Source: Aedoeadaptatus coxii (GTDB lineage Bacteria > Bacillota > Clostridia > Tissierellales > Peptoniphilaceae). Taken from it: a stretch of 64,000 bases of DNA. The notes beneath the pieces were generated by a model. That model was not told where the DNA came from, did no database searches, and saw only the letters and a program-made list of their open reading frames with translations. The DNA lies in the NCBI RefSeq assembly GCF_001553115.1, contig NZ_KQ960172.1, forward strand, positions 199,105 to 263,104, given 5' to 3'. Position numbers and translations under genes: made by a program. The first letter of the stretch is position 1, and each line of letters starts with the position of its first letter. Below are positions 27,506-36,994 of the stretch, piece after piece.

Positions 27506-27532
27506 CAAAAAAAGAACGCCCGAAGGCGCTCT
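27506..27532 (-). terminator. Terminator of the nitroreductase gene
   Basis: GAGCGCCTTCGGGCGTTC hairpin followed by TTTTTTTG on the minus strand, 8 nt past the stop. Confidence 0.85.
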
Positions 27533-27540
27533 CGTAAGAT

Positions 27541-28344
27541 TTAAATCGAAATCGTGGCGACGGGTTCTAAGTTGCCTACATCGGCACCTTCGATCAGGCT
27601 CCAGGTTTTGTGGGTTCCCGTGCTTTCGAGCATGGCTTCGAAATAGTACATTACCACGCCAATATCCACGTAGCTCTTCACGCCTTTGCTCTTGTCCATG
27701 TAGAGGACGACGTTGCCGTCATCTTTTAAGAGGAAGCGCCAAGGTTGAGCGTTAATGTGGCTCGGTGCGAAGCGAATGGAAGAGAATAAATCGAATAGAC
27801 CGTAGTTTTCCAATTCCGTTAAATCGGCAGGGGTATCCAAATGATTTTTAAAGACCAATTCTCTTACGCTGAAACGGGGGCTTACCCGATCTTCAGAAAA
27901 TACATCTTGTTCTTCCGGTTTGCCGAAACCGATAATGTAATCGACAAATTCGCCGTCTTCGCCGAATACGGCACGTTTTAAATCTTTGTTCACTTGAATG
28001 GTGGTGAGCCAGCACGTACCGAAATTCTTTTCGATTAAAGCGGTATTTACCTTTTCAAGGTAGTAACCGGTGCGAATAAGTTCTTCTTTTTCGTGGCTTT
28101 TTGCGCGAAGGGCGATGTAGTAAGGCGCTTTGATCATTACGCCACCGTAACCTGCCTTGCCGTCCAAATTTTTGGCTACGGATTGGCCGTCTTCGTAAAG
28201 GGCGAAGCTTACGTCGTTATCTTTGGATTCTCCTTCGATTTTATCTAAAGTATCGCGTAACCATTCCATTTCCAATTTAGATAATTTTGTCGGAGCGAAT
28301 TCGCGTACCGTGCGTCTTTTTTGTAAGAAATTTGTCATGACCAT
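27541..28344 (-). CDS. Nitroreductase-family flavoprotein (TM1586 type)
   Basis: A 267-residue protein of the nitroreductase fold. The N-terminal motif KRRTVREFAPTKLS binds FMN, and APSHINAQPWRF is the usual second signature (family SxxNxQPW). The size and a duplicated, two-lobed layout match the putative TM nitroreductase family, in which one chain covers the usual dimer. Substrate unknown. AGGAGGAAGATATT leads to the first ATG. Its own terminator follows. An upstream promoter was not found; it may be read with the PAP2 gene, 17 nt upstream. Confidence 0.85.
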   Translation of the reverse strand: MVMTNFLQKRRTVREFAPTKLSKLEMEWLRDTLDKIEGESKDNDVSFALYEDGQSVAKNLDGKAGYGGVMIKAPYYIALRAKSHEKEELIRTGYYLEKVNTALIEKNFGTCWLTTIQVNKDLKRAVFGEDGEFVDYIIGFGKPEEQDVFSEDRVSPRFSVRELVFKNHLDTPADLTELENYGLFDLFSSIRFAPSHINAQPWRFLLKDDGNVVLYMDKSKGVKSYVDIGVVMYYFEAMLESTGTHKTWSLIEGADVGNLEPVATISI

Positions 28345-28361
28345 AATATCTTCCTCCTCTG

Positions 28362-28901
28362 TCAGATCCAGTTTGCTACGGCGTCATAAACATATATATG
28401 TACAACATAAGCGACACCAATGCCTATTATTACGCCCGCCAAAACATCGGTGGGATAGTGCACAGCTAGATATGTTCTTGAAATCGCCACGAGGATTGCC
28501 ATAATAAAACAAAGGGCGGCGATTTTGGGAAAATAAAGTGAAAAGGTGGTAGCGACGGTAAAAGCGGCCGTCGTGTGCCCCGATGGAAAGGAATAATCCG
28601 TTAAGTCGATGCCGTAAGTGTTGAGATTTTTCATCACCCAATAGGGTCTGCTGCGGCTAATGACCCGCTTTAAAAGCTGCGCCGCGAGCGTGCTGAGGAC
28701 GAGAGCCAGAACCATTTCATAAGCGGCCCCGCCGATCAATCGTTTTCCAAATATCAACATGACAACAGATAAGGCGACAAGAAACCGTGGCCCCGCAATA
28801 TTGGTATAATAAAAGAAAAACACATCGCAATAGGGGTTCTTTAATTTCCTGTTGATACCATCCATCAAATATTCATCAAAAGCTTTAAATGGATTTTTCA
28901 T
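28362..28901 (-). CDS. PAP2-family membrane phosphatase
   Basis: About 179 residues from the ATG at 28901, which has AGGATGGTGAAG upstream; earlier in-frame ATGs lie within or next to the promoter -10 and cannot be used or are less likely. The three phosphatase motifs are complete: KRVISRSRPYW (KxxxxxxRP), PSGHT, and SRTYLAVHYPTD (SRxxxxxHxxxD). Five to six membrane segments. It most likely acts on undecaprenyl pyrophosphate or phosphatidylglycerol phosphate on the outer face of the membrane; the choice is not visible in the sequence. Confidence 0.9.
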   Translation of the reverse strand: MKNPFKAFDEYLMDGINRKLKNPYCDVFFFYYTNIAGPRFLVALSVVMLIFGKRLIGGAAYEMVLALVLSTLAAQLLKRVISRSRPYWVMKNLNTYGIDLTDYSFPSGHTTAAFTVATTFSLYFPKIAALCFIMAILVAISRTYLAVHYPTDVLAGVIIGIGVAYVVHIYVYDAVANWI

Positions 28902-28932
28902 CTTCACCATCCTGTACATACCTACTCCCATC

Positions 28933-28961
28933 ATTATATACTATGTATTTCCTATTGAAAA
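28933..28961 (-). promoter_or_regulatory. Promoter of the PAP2 phosphatase gene
   Basis: TTTTCA (28961-28956), 17-nt spacer, TATAAT (28938-28933). It sets the upper limit for the start codon of the gene. Confidence 0.6.
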
Positions 28962-29004
28962 GGCTATTTCAAAGAAGAAATTTTATACTCTCTCGGAGGT
29001 AACG

Positions 29005-30867
29005 ATGCAACTTACGGATGAACAAATGCGCGCCATGGGCCACGATGACGGACCGGCATTGGTATTGGCCGTGCCGGGAAGCGGCAAAACCACCATGCTC
29101 CTATCCCGCACGAAGCGGCTCATCGATAAGGGCGTGGATAAAAATAAAATACTCACCATAACCTTTTCCAAGTCCTCGGCGAAGGATTTAGCCGTACGCT
29201 ACGAAACTCTCTTCGGCGAAGGGGATCGCCCGCCTTTTTCCACTATCCACAGTTTCTGTTACTCGGTGATTAAAAACTACGAAAGGCGCAGCGGCAAAGT
29301 CTATACTTTGATCGAATCCAATCGCCACGTCAATAAATGGCGAATATTAAGTGACCTTTGGAAAAGTTATTTGACCCGAAGCCCCAACGACGATCAGATC
29401 GAAACCCTTATCGGCGAAATCAGTTATGTCAAAAATAAAATGATCGACCCTGCCCGCTTTGATCAGGAAGCGAAATCGCCTTTGTTTTTAAAATTTTATA
29501 AGGGCTACGAAGACATAAAAAAAGAAAAGCATTGGATCGATTTCGACGATATGATCACCCTCTGCCTCGACATTTTTAAAAGCGATCCCGCCCTTTTGCG
29601 CAGCATTCAAAAAACATACGATTATGTTCAAGTCGACGAGGGTCAGGATACGTCCAAGGGGCAACTGGAAATTATCGACGGCGTCATTCGCCCCCACGGC
29701 AATCTCTTTATCGTCGCCGACGACGACCAATCCATTTACGGCTTTCGCGGAGCGGATTTTAAAGAGCTTATGGCCCTTCCCCGCCGCTATCCGAGCCTTA
29801 AAACCTATTATCTTTCCAAAAATTTCCGATCGGCGGAAAACATCGTGGCCATGAGCAGCCGCTTTATCGCAAAAAATAAAGACCGCTACGAGAAAACGCC
29901 GGTGGCCGTTCATCCACAGGGTCCCGAGATCCGCGCCTTGACCCTTAACAATTTAGACAAGGAATACCGCTTTATTCTCTCCGAAATTCGGGAAAACAAC
30001 CTGGGAGACGTGGCGATTTTATATCGCAATCACGTATCCGCCATCGGCCTTGTGGAATGTTTGGAACGGGAAGGGATGTCCTTTTCCACGCGGCGAGGCG
30101 GATTGAAATTTTTCAACCACTGGGTCATGAAGGATTTAATGGCCATTTACACTTTCGCCCAAGATCCGTCGGATGTAGAAGCATTTTCCGATTTTTACTA
30201 TAAAATCCACGGCTACATTTCCAAAAAAATGATCGCCGACCTTTCCAAAAAAGGCGTGCGCCTTTCCGTCTTCGATTCCCTTTTGGAAATGAAACTTCCC
30301 GATTATATGCGCAGGGATCTAAAGGCACTCAAACGGGATTTCCATTATTTAAAAACTCTTCCGCCGCGAGAAGGCTTCCGCTTTATTCAAAAAGATTTGG
30401 AGTACGAGGACTATATCGAAAACCACGCCGCCACCTTCGGCTCCTCGAAGACGACTTCCATGCGCATTCTCTATTACGCGAAGTACATCGCCGGAAAGAG
30501 CAAAACCTATGCCGAATTTATGGGAAGGCTTAAAACCGTGGATCGCTTACTTCGCGGCGGCGCGCCGGGAGAAAAGGGGCTCGTGCTTTCCACCCTCCAC
30601 GGCGCCAAAGGTTTGGAATTCGACACGGTGTTTCTCATCGACTTAAACGACGATGCCATTCCCGCAGAGCCTTCCGGTGATCTTACCACAGAAGAAGCGC
30701 GGGAAGCCCTGGAAGAAGAGCGCAGACTTTTTTACGTAGGCATGACGCGGGCAAAAAACAGACTCTATTTTCTCCGCACGAAATCCGTGGATCGGGAGCC
30801 CCTTTCCCCTTCCGTCTTTTTCACGTGGGCGCAGGAGGATATTTTAAAGCAAAGAAAAAACCGGTAG
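29005..30867 (+). CDS. Compact UvrD/PcrA-like superfamily 1 DNA helicase
   Basis: A 620-residue helicase from the ATG at 29005 with CGGAGGTAACG upstream; in-frame codons further left belong to the divergent promoter region. Motifs in order: Q-motif MQLTDEQMRAM, Walker A PGSGKTT, Ia ITFSKSSAKDL, II QVDEGQDTSKGQ, III ADDDQSIYGFRG, IV NFRSAENIV, V STLHGAKGLEFDTV, VI RRLFYVGMTRAKN. It is about 100 residues shorter than PcrA and lacks its long C-terminal tail, so it is probably an accessory 3'-5' helicase. Monocistronic, with a terminator that overlaps its stop codon. Confidence 0.92.
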   Translation: MQLTDEQMRAMGHDDGPALVLAVPGSGKTTMLLSRTKRLIDKGVDKNKILTITFSKSSAKDLAVRYETLFGEGDRPPFSTIHSFCYSVIKNYERRSGKVYTLIESNRHVNKWRILSDLWKSYLTRSPNDDQIETLIGEISYVKNKMIDPARFDQEAKSPLFLKFYKGYEDIKKEKHWIDFDDMITLCLDIFKSDPALLRSIQKTYDYVQVDEGQDTSKGQLEIIDGVIRPHGNLFIVADDDQSIYGFRGADFKELMALPRRYPSLKTYYLSKNFRSAENIVAMSSRFIAKNKDRYEKTPVAVHPQGPEIRALTLNNLDKEYRFILSEIRENNLGDVAILYRNHVSAIGLVECLEREGMSFSTRRGGLKFFNHWVMKDLMAIYTFAQDPSDVEAFSDFYYKIHGYISKKMIADLSKKGVRLSVFDSLLEMKLPDYMRRDLKALKRDFHYLKTLPPREGFRFIQKDLEYEDYIENHAATFGSSKTTSMRILYYAKYIAGKSKTYAEFMGRLKTVDRLLRGGAPGEKGLVLSTLHGAKGLEFDTVFLIDLNDDAIPAEPSGDLTTEEAREALEEERRLFYVGMTRAKNRLYFLRTKSVDREPLSPSVFFTWAQEDILKQRKNR

Positions 30868-30882
30868 CGTACCGGTTTTTTT
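30855..30882. terminator. Bidirectional terminator after the helicase gene
   Basis: AAAAAACCGGTAGCGTACCGG followed by TTTTTTT; it includes the helicase stop codon and also faces the end of the DUF711 gene. Confidence 0.88.
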
Positions 30883-30887
30883 GTGCC

Positions 30888-32246
30888 TTAATTTTTGAAA
30901 CTGTGAATCGGCGCGGGAATAAATCCCCCTCTTGCGGCAAATCGCGTGCAGTCGTTTCGATGAACGGGCATAATGGGCGCTTCGCCGAGAAGACCGCCGA
31001 AGACCGCCCCTTCCCCGACATCTTTTCCGTACACGGGGATGACGCGCACTGCCGTCGTCTTGTTGTTGATAATGCCCACCATGGCCTCATCGGCAATCAT
31101 GGCGGCGATGGTGGCGTGGGGCGTGTCGCCGGGAATGGCGATCATGTCGAGGCCTACGGAGCAAACACAGGTCATGGCTTCCAATTTGTCCACCGTCAGC
31201 GCTCCCGAAAAAGCCGCTTCGATCATGCCTTCATCTTCCGACACGGGAATGAAGGCGCCACTCAGCCCACCGACGTGAGAAGAGGCGTTAATGCCGCCTT
31301 TTTTCACGGCGTCGTTTAACATGGCGAGGGCCGCCGTGGTGCCGTGGCCGCCTACTGTGCCGATGCCGATTTCTTCCAAAATCCGCGCCACACTGTCGCC
31401 GACGGCAGGTGTGGGGGCGAGGGATAAATCGATGGTACCGAAGGGTGCATGGAGTCGTTCGGCAATTTCACTTCCGATGAGCTCGCCCATGCGGGTAATT
31501 TTAAAAGTCATTTCACTGATTACTTGGGCGATCTCTTCGAAGGGGCGATCCTTATATTGTTCCAGAGCGGTCTTGACGACGCCCGGGCCTGAGATCCCCA
31601 CGTGAAGCACGTGATCGGCGAGGCCTACGCCGTGAAAAGCGCCTGCCATAAAGGGATTGTCCTCGACGGCATTGGCAAAGACGACGAGCTTGGCGCAGGC
31701 AATGGAATCCGCATCTTTCGAAAGAGATGCCGCTTCTTTAATCATCTCGCCCATTAAAGCCACTGCATTCATATTGAGGCCGGATTTCGTGCTGCCTACG
31801 TTAACGGAAGCACACACTTTTTCCGTCGTCGCCAAGGCTTCGGGAATGGCGCGAATTAAATTTTCCTCAGCAGGCGTCATGCCGCTGTGGACGAGGGCGG
31901 AAAAACCGCCGACGAAATCCACGCCGATTTCAATAGCCGCCTTATCCAAGGCTTTCGCAATTTTAATAAAATCCTCCGAAGAACCGTTGGGCAAAAGAAG
32001 GGAAACGGGCGTTACGGAAATACGTTTGTTGACAATGGATACGCCGTATTTTGCGCCGACGGTATCGGCGATTTTGACGATGTCTTTTCCAAGACGGGTA
32101 ATTTTTTCATAGGCCTTTTCCGCTACACGATCGGCATCTTCCGACACGCAATCCAGAAGGGATATGGCCAAAGTAGAAGTGCGAATATCTAAATTTTCAT
32201 GCTCGAGCATGTGAATGGTCTCGAGAATAGACGATTGATTTAACAC
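30888..32246 (-). CDS. DUF711 / UPF0210 (PFL-family) protein
   Basis: A 452-residue protein of the conserved UPF0210 family, start GTG with AAGGAT upstream. The family is related in fold to pyruvate formate-lyase-like proteins but lacks a known activity. Seen are long Ala/Gly-rich segments ([56 protein letters not shown]). In Firmicutes it nearly always follows a small ACT-domain gene, as here with 11 nt between them. The paired ACT protein suggests amino-acid sensing, but function is unknown. Confidence 0.9.
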   Translation of the reverse strand: MLNQSSILETIHMLEHENLDIRTSTLAISLLDCVSEDADRVAEKAYEKITRLGKDIVKIADTVGAKYGVSIVNKRISVTPVSLLLPNGSSEDFIKIAKALDKAAIEIGVDFVGGFSALVHSGMTPAEENLIRAIPEALATTEKVCASVNVGSTKSGLNMNAVALMGEMIKEAASLSKDADSIACAKLVVFANAVEDNPFMAGAFHGVGLADHVLHVGISGPGVVKTALEQYKDRPFEEIAQVISEMTFKITRMGELIGSEIAERLHAPFGTIDLSLAPTPAVGDSVARILEEIGIGTVGGHGTTAALAMLNDAVKKGGINASSHVGGLSGAFIPVSEDEGMIEAAFSGALTVDKLEAMTCVCSVGLDMIAIPGDTPHATIAAMIADEAMVGIINNKTTAVRVIPVYGKDVGEGAVFGGLLGEAPIMPVHRNDCTRFAARGGFIPAPIHSFKN

Positions 32247-32257
32247 GTTGATCCTTT

Positions 32258-32527
32258 CTAAATATGGTGCATACGGTCAAAAAGCGCCGCGTGTTGCATG
32301 CGAATGTCGAGCCCTAAGGATTCGCCGAGTTCCGTGTAGGATTCTACAACTTCTTCCAGTTCGAATCCGTCGTCTTCGTGTTCCACAATGACGATCATGG
32401 TGAAGTAATTTCCTACAATGGTTTGGCTAATGTCTAAAATATTAAACCCGTGCTTCGCCAAAAGAGCGGTCACTTTGGCGACGATGCCCACTTGATCCAC
32501 TCCGAATACGCTTAAAACTGCTTTCAT
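32258..32527 (-). CDS. ACT domain protein (UPF0237)
   Basis: An 89-residue stand-alone ACT domain: [26 protein letters not shown] is the beta-alpha ligand-binding start (family G-D-x-x-G-I). It is the usual partner of DUF711 and likely senses an amino acid. AGGAGGAATTC leads to the ATG. First gene of the two-gene operon. Confidence 0.9.
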   Translation of the reverse strand: MKAVLSVFGVDQVGIVAKVTALLAKHGFNILDISQTIVGNYFTMIVIVEHEDDGFELEEVVESYTELGESLGLDIRMQHAALFDRMHHI

Positions 32528-32553
32528 TGAATTCCTCCTTTTTAATTGGATAC

Positions 32554-32562
32554 ATTATAACA
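32554..32562 (-). promoter_or_regulatory. Extended -10 promoter of the ACT-DUF711 operon
   Basis: TGTTATAAT on the minus strand, about 27 nt before the ATG; the -35 is poor. Confidence 0.55.
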
Positions 32563-32603
32563 CGCTTTAACGCGCTCATGTATTTCTTTGGTGAAATACT
32601 TCA

Positions 32604-32637
32604 TTAAAAAATCCCCCATTCGATGATGAATGGGGGC
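32604..32637 (-). terminator. Terminator of the riboflavin operon
   Basis: CCCCCATTCATCATCGAATGGGGG on the minus strand (11-bp stem) followed by ATTTTTTAA, 22 nt past the ribH stop. Confidence 0.9.
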
Positions 32638-32659
32638 AAATGGCTTTTGCACTATTCGA

Positions 32660-33127
32660 TTATTTTTCCATAGCTCCGAAAAGATCGACCATTTCAAGCA
32701 CACTCATAGCGGTGTCGTAGCCTTTGTTGCCGCTCTTTGTGCCGGCTCGTTCGATGGCCTGTTCAATGTTTTCCGTGGTGACGATGCCGAAGCCCACGGG
32801 GAGGCCGGTGTCCAAGGTGATCTTGGCAATGCCTTTGGACACTTCGTTGCACACGTAATCGTAGTGGGTTGTGGCGCCGCGAATCACGGCACCCAAACAA
32901 ATGACGCCGTCGTATTGTTTGGACTCGGCGAGTTTTTGTGCCGCCAAGGGAATTTCAAATGCTCCCGGCACCTTGACCAGGGTAATGTCCTCATCTTTTA
33001 CTTCGTGGCGAAGCAAGCAGTCCAAGGCGCCATCCACAAGTTTCGAGGTAATAAAGTCGTTAAAACGACTGACGACGATGGCGAATTTACGATCCTTACC
33101 TGTCAGCATGCCTTCTAAAATGTTCAT
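32660..33127 (-). CDS. ribH: 6,7-dimethyl-8-ribityllumazine synthase
   Basis: A 155-residue lumazine synthase, which condenses the ribityl-aminouracil with 3,4-dihydroxybutanone phosphate. Typical segments are [49 protein letters not shown] and [20 protein letters not shown]. It forms an icosahedral or pentameric shell. Its ATG overlaps the ribBA stop (TAATG), giving tight coupling. Last gene of the operon. Confidence 0.97.
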   Translation of the reverse strand: MNILEGMLTGKDRKFAIVVSRFNDFITSKLVDGALDCLLRHEVKDEDITLVKVPGAFEIPLAAQKLAESKQYDGVICLGAVIRGATTHYDYVCNEVSKGIAKITLDTGLPVGFGIVTTENIEQAIERAGTKSGNKGYDTAMSVLEMVDLFGAMEK

Positions 33128-34362
33128 TATTTTGCCTCCTTACGTTGACGTTCATGGCAGTTGCAGCCGAATTCGTGTAAATAGTGGTTCATTTTCTTCG
33201 CTTTAGTTTCCAAATAGAAGTGGTCGTTTTCGTGGGATTGAATTTCAATGGGTACCCGCTCGACAATTTCCATGCCGTATTGTTCCAGGTGATACACTTT
33301 GTCGGGATTGTTGGTTAACAGACGCATTTTCGTCACGCCGAGATCTTTCAAAATTTGCGCGCCAATGTAATATTCCCGAGCATCTTCCGGGAAGCCTAAA
33401 GCCACATTGGCTTCCACCGTGTCCATGCCTTGATCTTGAAGGGCGTAGGCTTTGAGCTTATTCAAAAGACCGATGCCTCTTCCCTCTTGACGCATGTAAA
33501 GGACAATGCCATTGCCTTCTTCCTCCACTTGCATCATGGCACGTTGCAATTGATCGCCGCAATCGCAGCGCATAGAACCGAAGGCATCTCCCGTTAAACA
33601 CTCGGAGTGAACCCGCGTTAATACGGCATCTTCTTTCGTAATGTCGCCTTTTACCAAGGCCACATGGTGTTCGCCGTTTAAGGTGTTTTTGTAGCCTACG
33701 GCTTTAAAATGGCCGTACTTCGTTGGCATGTCCGCTTCGGCTACCCGTTCGATAAGGCAATCGTGGGTCTTTCTGTATTCTTTTAATAGCTCGATATTAA
33801 TGAGGGGGACGTTTAATTCCTTTGCCAGTTCGCAGATGCGGTCCCGCTGCATCATTTCCCCATTGTCTTCCATGATTTCACAGCAAAGACCCACCTCCGT
33901 TAAACCGGCGAGGCGCAATAAATCCACGGTGCCTTCCGTGTGGCCTTCACGCTCCAATACCCCGCCGGGCTTGGCGATAAGAGGAAACATATGGCCCGGG
34001 CGGCGGAAGTCTTCGGCTTTCGAATTGGGATCGGCGGTTTTTCTGGCGGTGAATGCCCGTTCCACAGCACTGATCCCCGTGGTGGTGTCCACGTGGTCGA
34101 TGGTGACGGTAAAAGCCGTTTCGTGATTGTCCGTATTTTTATAAACCATGGGCTTTAAGTTCAGGCGATCCGCCTCTTTTTTGCTCATGGGCATACAGAT
34201 CAGCCCTTTGGCGTAGGTAGCCATGGCATTTAATTGCTCCGTGGTGCAGGTTTCGGCGGCGACGATCATGTCCCCTTCATTTTCACGGTCTTCCGCATCC
34301 ACGGCAATGATCATCTTGCCTGCTTTCAGCGCGTCGATTGCTTCTTCAATTGTGTTCCACAT
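33127..34362 (-). CDS. ribBA: Bifunctional DHBP synthase / GTP cyclohydrolase II
   Basis: A 411-residue fusion. The N-terminal domain (about 1-200) makes 3,4-dihydroxy-2-butanone 4-phosphate and has the acidic motif [11 protein letters not shown]. The C-terminal domain (about 205-400) opens GTP and holds the zinc cysteines in [20 protein letters not shown] and the [12 protein letters not shown] motif. Together these give both starting materials of riboflavin. The last 20 residues form a basic, His/Cys-bearing tail. TTTAGGAGG precedes the ATG. Confidence 0.98.
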   Translation of the reverse strand: MWNTIEEAIDALKAGKMIIAVDAEDRENEGDMIVAAETCTTEQLNAMATYAKGLICMPMSKKEADRLNLKPMVYKNTDNHETAFTVTIDHVDTTTGISAVERAFTARKTADPNSKAEDFRRPGHMFPLIAKPGGVLEREGHTEGTVDLLRLAGLTEVGLCCEIMEDNGEMMQRDRICELAKELNVPLINIELLKEYRKTHDCLIERVAEADMPTKYGHFKAVGYKNTLNGEHHVALVKGDITKEDAVLTRVHSECLTGDAFGSMRCDCGDQLQRAMMQVEEEGNGIVLYMRQEGRGIGLLNKLKAYALQDQGMDTVEANVALGFPEDAREYYIGAQILKDLGVTKMRLLTNNPDKVYHLEQYGMEIVERVPIEIQSHENDHFYLETKAKKMNHYLHEFGCNCHERQRKEAK

Positions 34363-34371
34363 AATTTCCTC

Positions 34372-35010
34372 CTAAAATCCATGCTTTCTTAAAAAATTCA
34401 TATCCAGCGGGGAAGCTTCTTCCGCCACTTCATGTTGTCTCAATAAATACTTGCCTACGATGTCGAATTCCACCGTCATGGGGTCGCCGGGTTTCAGCTT
34501 GCCTAAATTGGTAGAGCGTAAGGTTTCCGGTATAAGGGAAACGGAAAAATCATTTCCCCCGGCCCGGGCAATGGTTAAGCTGACGCCGTTTAGCGTTACC
34601 GAACCCTGAGCCACAAAATAAGGCGCCCACTTTTTTTCCACGGCGATATGAAGGAGATAGCCTCCCTCGTGAGGTTCGATGCCTTGCACCTTACCGACCG
34701 TGTCCACATGGCCTTGGACGATGTGTCCGCCCATGCGGCTCGTGGGAAGGAGCGCCCGTTCCAAATTCACAGCACTACCCGGCCGCAACTGATCCAGCGC
34801 GGATTTCTTCGCCGTTACCGTCATCATATCCGCCGTAAAACTCCCTTCCGACATAGAGGTCACCGTCAGGCAAACGCCGTTTGTCGCGATGGAGTCGCCG
34901 ATCTTAGTATCTTCTAGGACACTATCCGCCTTGACGCGGAGGAGAATTTTCTCCCCTCGCCTTTCAAGAGCAGCGACCGTGCCCACTTCTTCAACTATTC
35001 CCGTGAACAT
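34372..35010 (-). CDS. ribE: Riboflavin synthase, alpha subunit
   Basis: A 212-residue protein from the ATG at 35010 (MFTGIVEEVG, the conserved N-terminus; GAGGGGTGG upstream). It consists of two tandem beta-barrel lumazine-binding repeats; the first contains GDSIATNGVCLTVT, the second GSVTLNGVSLTI. It converts two lumazines to riboflavin. It overlaps ribD by 16 nt and is followed by ribBA after 9 nt. ribC is an alternative symbol used in some species. Confidence 0.97.
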   Translation of the reverse strand: MFTGIVEEVGTVAALERRGEKILLRVKADSVLEDTKIGDSIATNGVCLTVTSMSEGSFTADMMTVTAKKSALDQLRPGSAVNLERALLPTSRMGGHIVQGHVDTVGKVQGIEPHEGGYLLHIAVEKKWAPYFVAQGSVTLNGVSLTIARAGGNDFSVSLIPETLRSTNLGKLKPGDPMTVEFDIVGKYLLRQHEVAEEASPLDMNFLRKHGF

Positions 35011-36080
35011 GGCACCACCCCTCGAATACATAAATCCCTGCCTAATCGTTGGACGCTCGTAATCTCGAAATCCCTTCGATCACTTAACGATTCGATACCT
35101 TTTCCTTCGATGGCGGACTTTCCGCCACCGAAAATCGTCGGCGCCAAATAAAGGACAAATTCATCTACAAGCCCCTCATCGATCAAACTGCCGTGAAGCT
35201 TGCCGCCCCCTTCCACCAAAATGTGGCCGATAAATTTCGTTTCATAAAGATCGGCCAACACCTTTTCAAGGGGAAGCTTTCCGTCGACGGAGGGAATGCG
35301 TTCCACTGTCACACCTCGAGAAGCGAGAATTTTTTCTTTTTCCTCCGCCATATCCGATGTGTAGACAATGGTTTTTTGGGAACCGTCGTAAACATTGGCG
35401 TTTTCATCGATGATGCCCCGCCGATCCAATATAATGCGCGTCGGTTGAACCCCTTCGCCGCTACGATTGGAAAGCTTGGGATCGTCGGCTAAGACCGTGC
35501 CCGTGCCGACCATAATCCCGTCGACCTGTCCCCGAAGAATGTGGCCGTCCATACGAGCCTCTTCCCCGGTAATCCATTGGCTTTCGCCGGTGTTCGTGGC
35601 GATTTTACCGTCGATGGTGGTGGCGTATTTCGCCGTCACATAGGGTCGCCTTTTTAAAATACTGGAGAAAAAAGCGCGATTCAATTGGCGACAATCGTCT
35701 TCCAACACGCCGACGATGACGTCGATCCCCGCCTGCTCCAAAATATGCACGCCCCGTCCCGCCACGCGAGGATTCGGATCTAACGTTCCCACGACCACGC
35801 GGGTAATGCCTGCATTCATAATGGTCTTAACGCAGGGAGGGGTTTTTCCGTAATGACTGCAAGGCTCCAGATTGACGTAAATCGTCGCCCCCTTGGGAGA
35901 ATCTTTCGCATTTTTCAGGCAATTCACCTCGGCGTGATCGTCGCCGAAACCGTGATGCCATCCTTCCCCGATAATCTCCCCGTCTTTTACGAGAACCGCC
36001 CCTACCATGGGATTGGTTCCCGTCAAACCTCGTCCACGTTCTGCCAATGAGAGGGCGCGCTTCATGTAAAATTCGTCCAT
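34995..36080 (-). CDS. ribD: Bifunctional riboflavin deaminase-reductase RibD
   Basis: A 361-residue enzyme from the ATG at 36080 (MDEFYMKRAL), chosen because GGGAGGAATT lies upstream. N-terminal deaminase with zinc ligands in DHAEVNCL and EPCSHYGKTPPC; C-terminal reductase with the TIDGKIAT and GGGKLHGSLIDEGLVDE motifs. It catalyses steps two and three of riboflavin synthesis. First gene of ribD-ribE-ribBA-ribH, directly under FMN riboswitch control. Confidence 0.98.
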   Translation of the reverse strand: MDEFYMKRALSLAERGRGLTGTNPMVGAVLVKDGEIIGEGWHHGFGDDHAEVNCLKNAKDSPKGATIYVNLEPCSHYGKTPPCVKTIMNAGITRVVVGTLDPNPRVAGRGVHILEQAGIDVIVGVLEDDCRQLNRAFFSSILKRRPYVTAKYATTIDGKIATNTGESQWITGEEARMDGHILRGQVDGIMVGTGTVLADDPKLSNRSGEGVQPTRIILDRRGIIDENANVYDGSQKTIVYTSDMAEEKEKILASRGVTVERIPSVDGKLPLEKVLADLYETKFIGHILVEGGGKLHGSLIDEGLVDEFVLYLAPTIFGGGKSAIEGKGIESLSDRRDFEITSVQRLGRDLCIRGVVPCSRE

Positions 36081-36092
36081 AATTCCTCCCAT

Positions 36093-36119
36093 AAAAAAAT
36101 CCGAAGCCTAGCTTCGGAG
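36093..36119 (-). terminator. Riboswitch-controlled intrinsic terminator
   Basis: TCCGAAGCTAGGCTTCGGA followed by TTTTTTT on the minus strand. Only about 5 nt separate the T run from the ribD ribosome site, so this is the expression platform of the FMN riboswitch. Confidence 0.88.
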
Positions 36120-36153
36120 ATCCATTCAAAAGAAAGACAACCTATGTTGTCTC

Positions 36154-36270
36154 CATTCTTCTTTCATCCGGACTATACCGTCGGTATCGGAATTTCACCG
36201 ATTCAATCTTGCGACTCATGGACTATCACCACCGGTGAGGATTTACACCTCGCCCCGAAGAATATTCTTA
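36154..36270 (-). promoter_or_regulatory. FMN riboswitch (RFN element)
   Basis: On the minus strand the conserved core is present: CTTCGGGGCGAGGTG, AAATCCTCACCGG, GGTGATAGTCC, ATGAGTC, GTGAAATTCCGA, TACCGACGGTATAGTCCGG and the closing GATGAAAGAAG. These are hallmarks of the RFN element that binds FMN. It lies between the operon promoter and ribD. A short hairpin around GACAACATAGGTTGTC and the terminator follow. High FMN should stop transcription of the rib genes. Confidence 0.95.
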
Positions 36271-36297
36271 AATTGTAGGAAATGTTTTCCTGTGAAC

Positions 36298-36326
36298 ATA
36301 ATAGCACGAAGTTTATTCACTGTAAA
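36298..36326 (-). promoter_or_regulatory. Promoter of the riboflavin operon
   Basis: TTTACA (36326-36321), 17-nt spacer, TATTAT (36303-36298) with TGC before the -10, about 30 nt upstream of the riboswitch. Confidence 0.8.
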
Positions 36327-36445
36327 GAATTTTATATCCCTTCACTTTCCGTCCTATGAAAGGATACAATAAAAAAACAATTTGTCTTGTAATAAATGCC
36401 CTCTTCCTGCGTATTAACTTGTGAAGGGAAAAGGAGGTGACACAA

Positions 36446-36994
36446 ATGGATGAAACGAAAACAATCAATCCCTTTCTCGACGACGCCCTGGACTTCGACA
36501 CAATTTACGATCGTTACTTCGACCGCGTCTTTCAATTTACCCTGTATCGCGTAGGCAATCGAGAGGTGGCGAAAGATCTGGCATCGGATATTTTTCTAAA
36601 GATTTATAAAAAGCTACCCACCTATCGGCCGGAAAAAGGTTCTTTCGACGTATGGATCTTTTCCATCGCCGGCAATCACGTAAAAGATTACTATCGAAAA
36701 AACAACCGCTTCCGGTGGCTTCCCATCGCCGCTATAAAAGATGTTCCCGATCCCGTGGCGCGTTCGGAAGAACTTGTAGAAGAGCGAGAGGAAATCGAAT
36801 ACTTGCGCCGCGCCGTGAAAAAACTAAGGCCCGACGATCAACTGTTAATCAGTTATAAATTCGGCGCGGAATTATCCAATCAAACCATCGCCGAACTGAT
36901 CCACACCAACCCAAATCACGTAGGCGTTATGATCCACCGCTTAGTCAACCGACTGCGTAAGGAAATGGAGGCATATTATGAAGGAACGACGTAA
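36446..36994 (+). CDS. ECF-type RNA polymerase sigma factor
   Basis: A 182-residue sigma-70 family protein from the ATG at 36446, with AGGAGG 8 nt upstream; a GTG three codons earlier lies inside that ribosome site. Region 2 is DTIYDRYFDRVFQFTLYRVG to VWIFSIAGNHVKDYYRK, with DLASDIFLKIYKKL as core contact. Region 4 helix-turn-helix is SNQTIAELIHTNPNHVGVMI. The -35 and -10 targets are unknown. It overlaps the next gene, a single-pass membrane protein, by 17 nt, the usual sigma/anti-sigma pairing. Confidence 0.92.
   Translation: MDETKTINPFLDDALDFDTIYDRYFDRVFQFTLYRVGNREVAKDLASDIFLKIYKKLPTYRPEKGSFDVWIFSIAGNHVKDYYRKNNRFRWLPIAAIKDVPDPVARSEELVEEREEIEYLRRAVKKLRPDDQLLISYKFGAELSNQTIAELIHTNPNHVGVMIHRLVNRLRKEMEAYYEGTT

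Noticed and set aside
28852..29004. A 51-residue N-terminal extension of the UvrD-like helicase.
   Set aside because: It crosses the divergent PAP2 gene and promoter; a perfect ribosome site stands at 29005, where the Q-motif starts.
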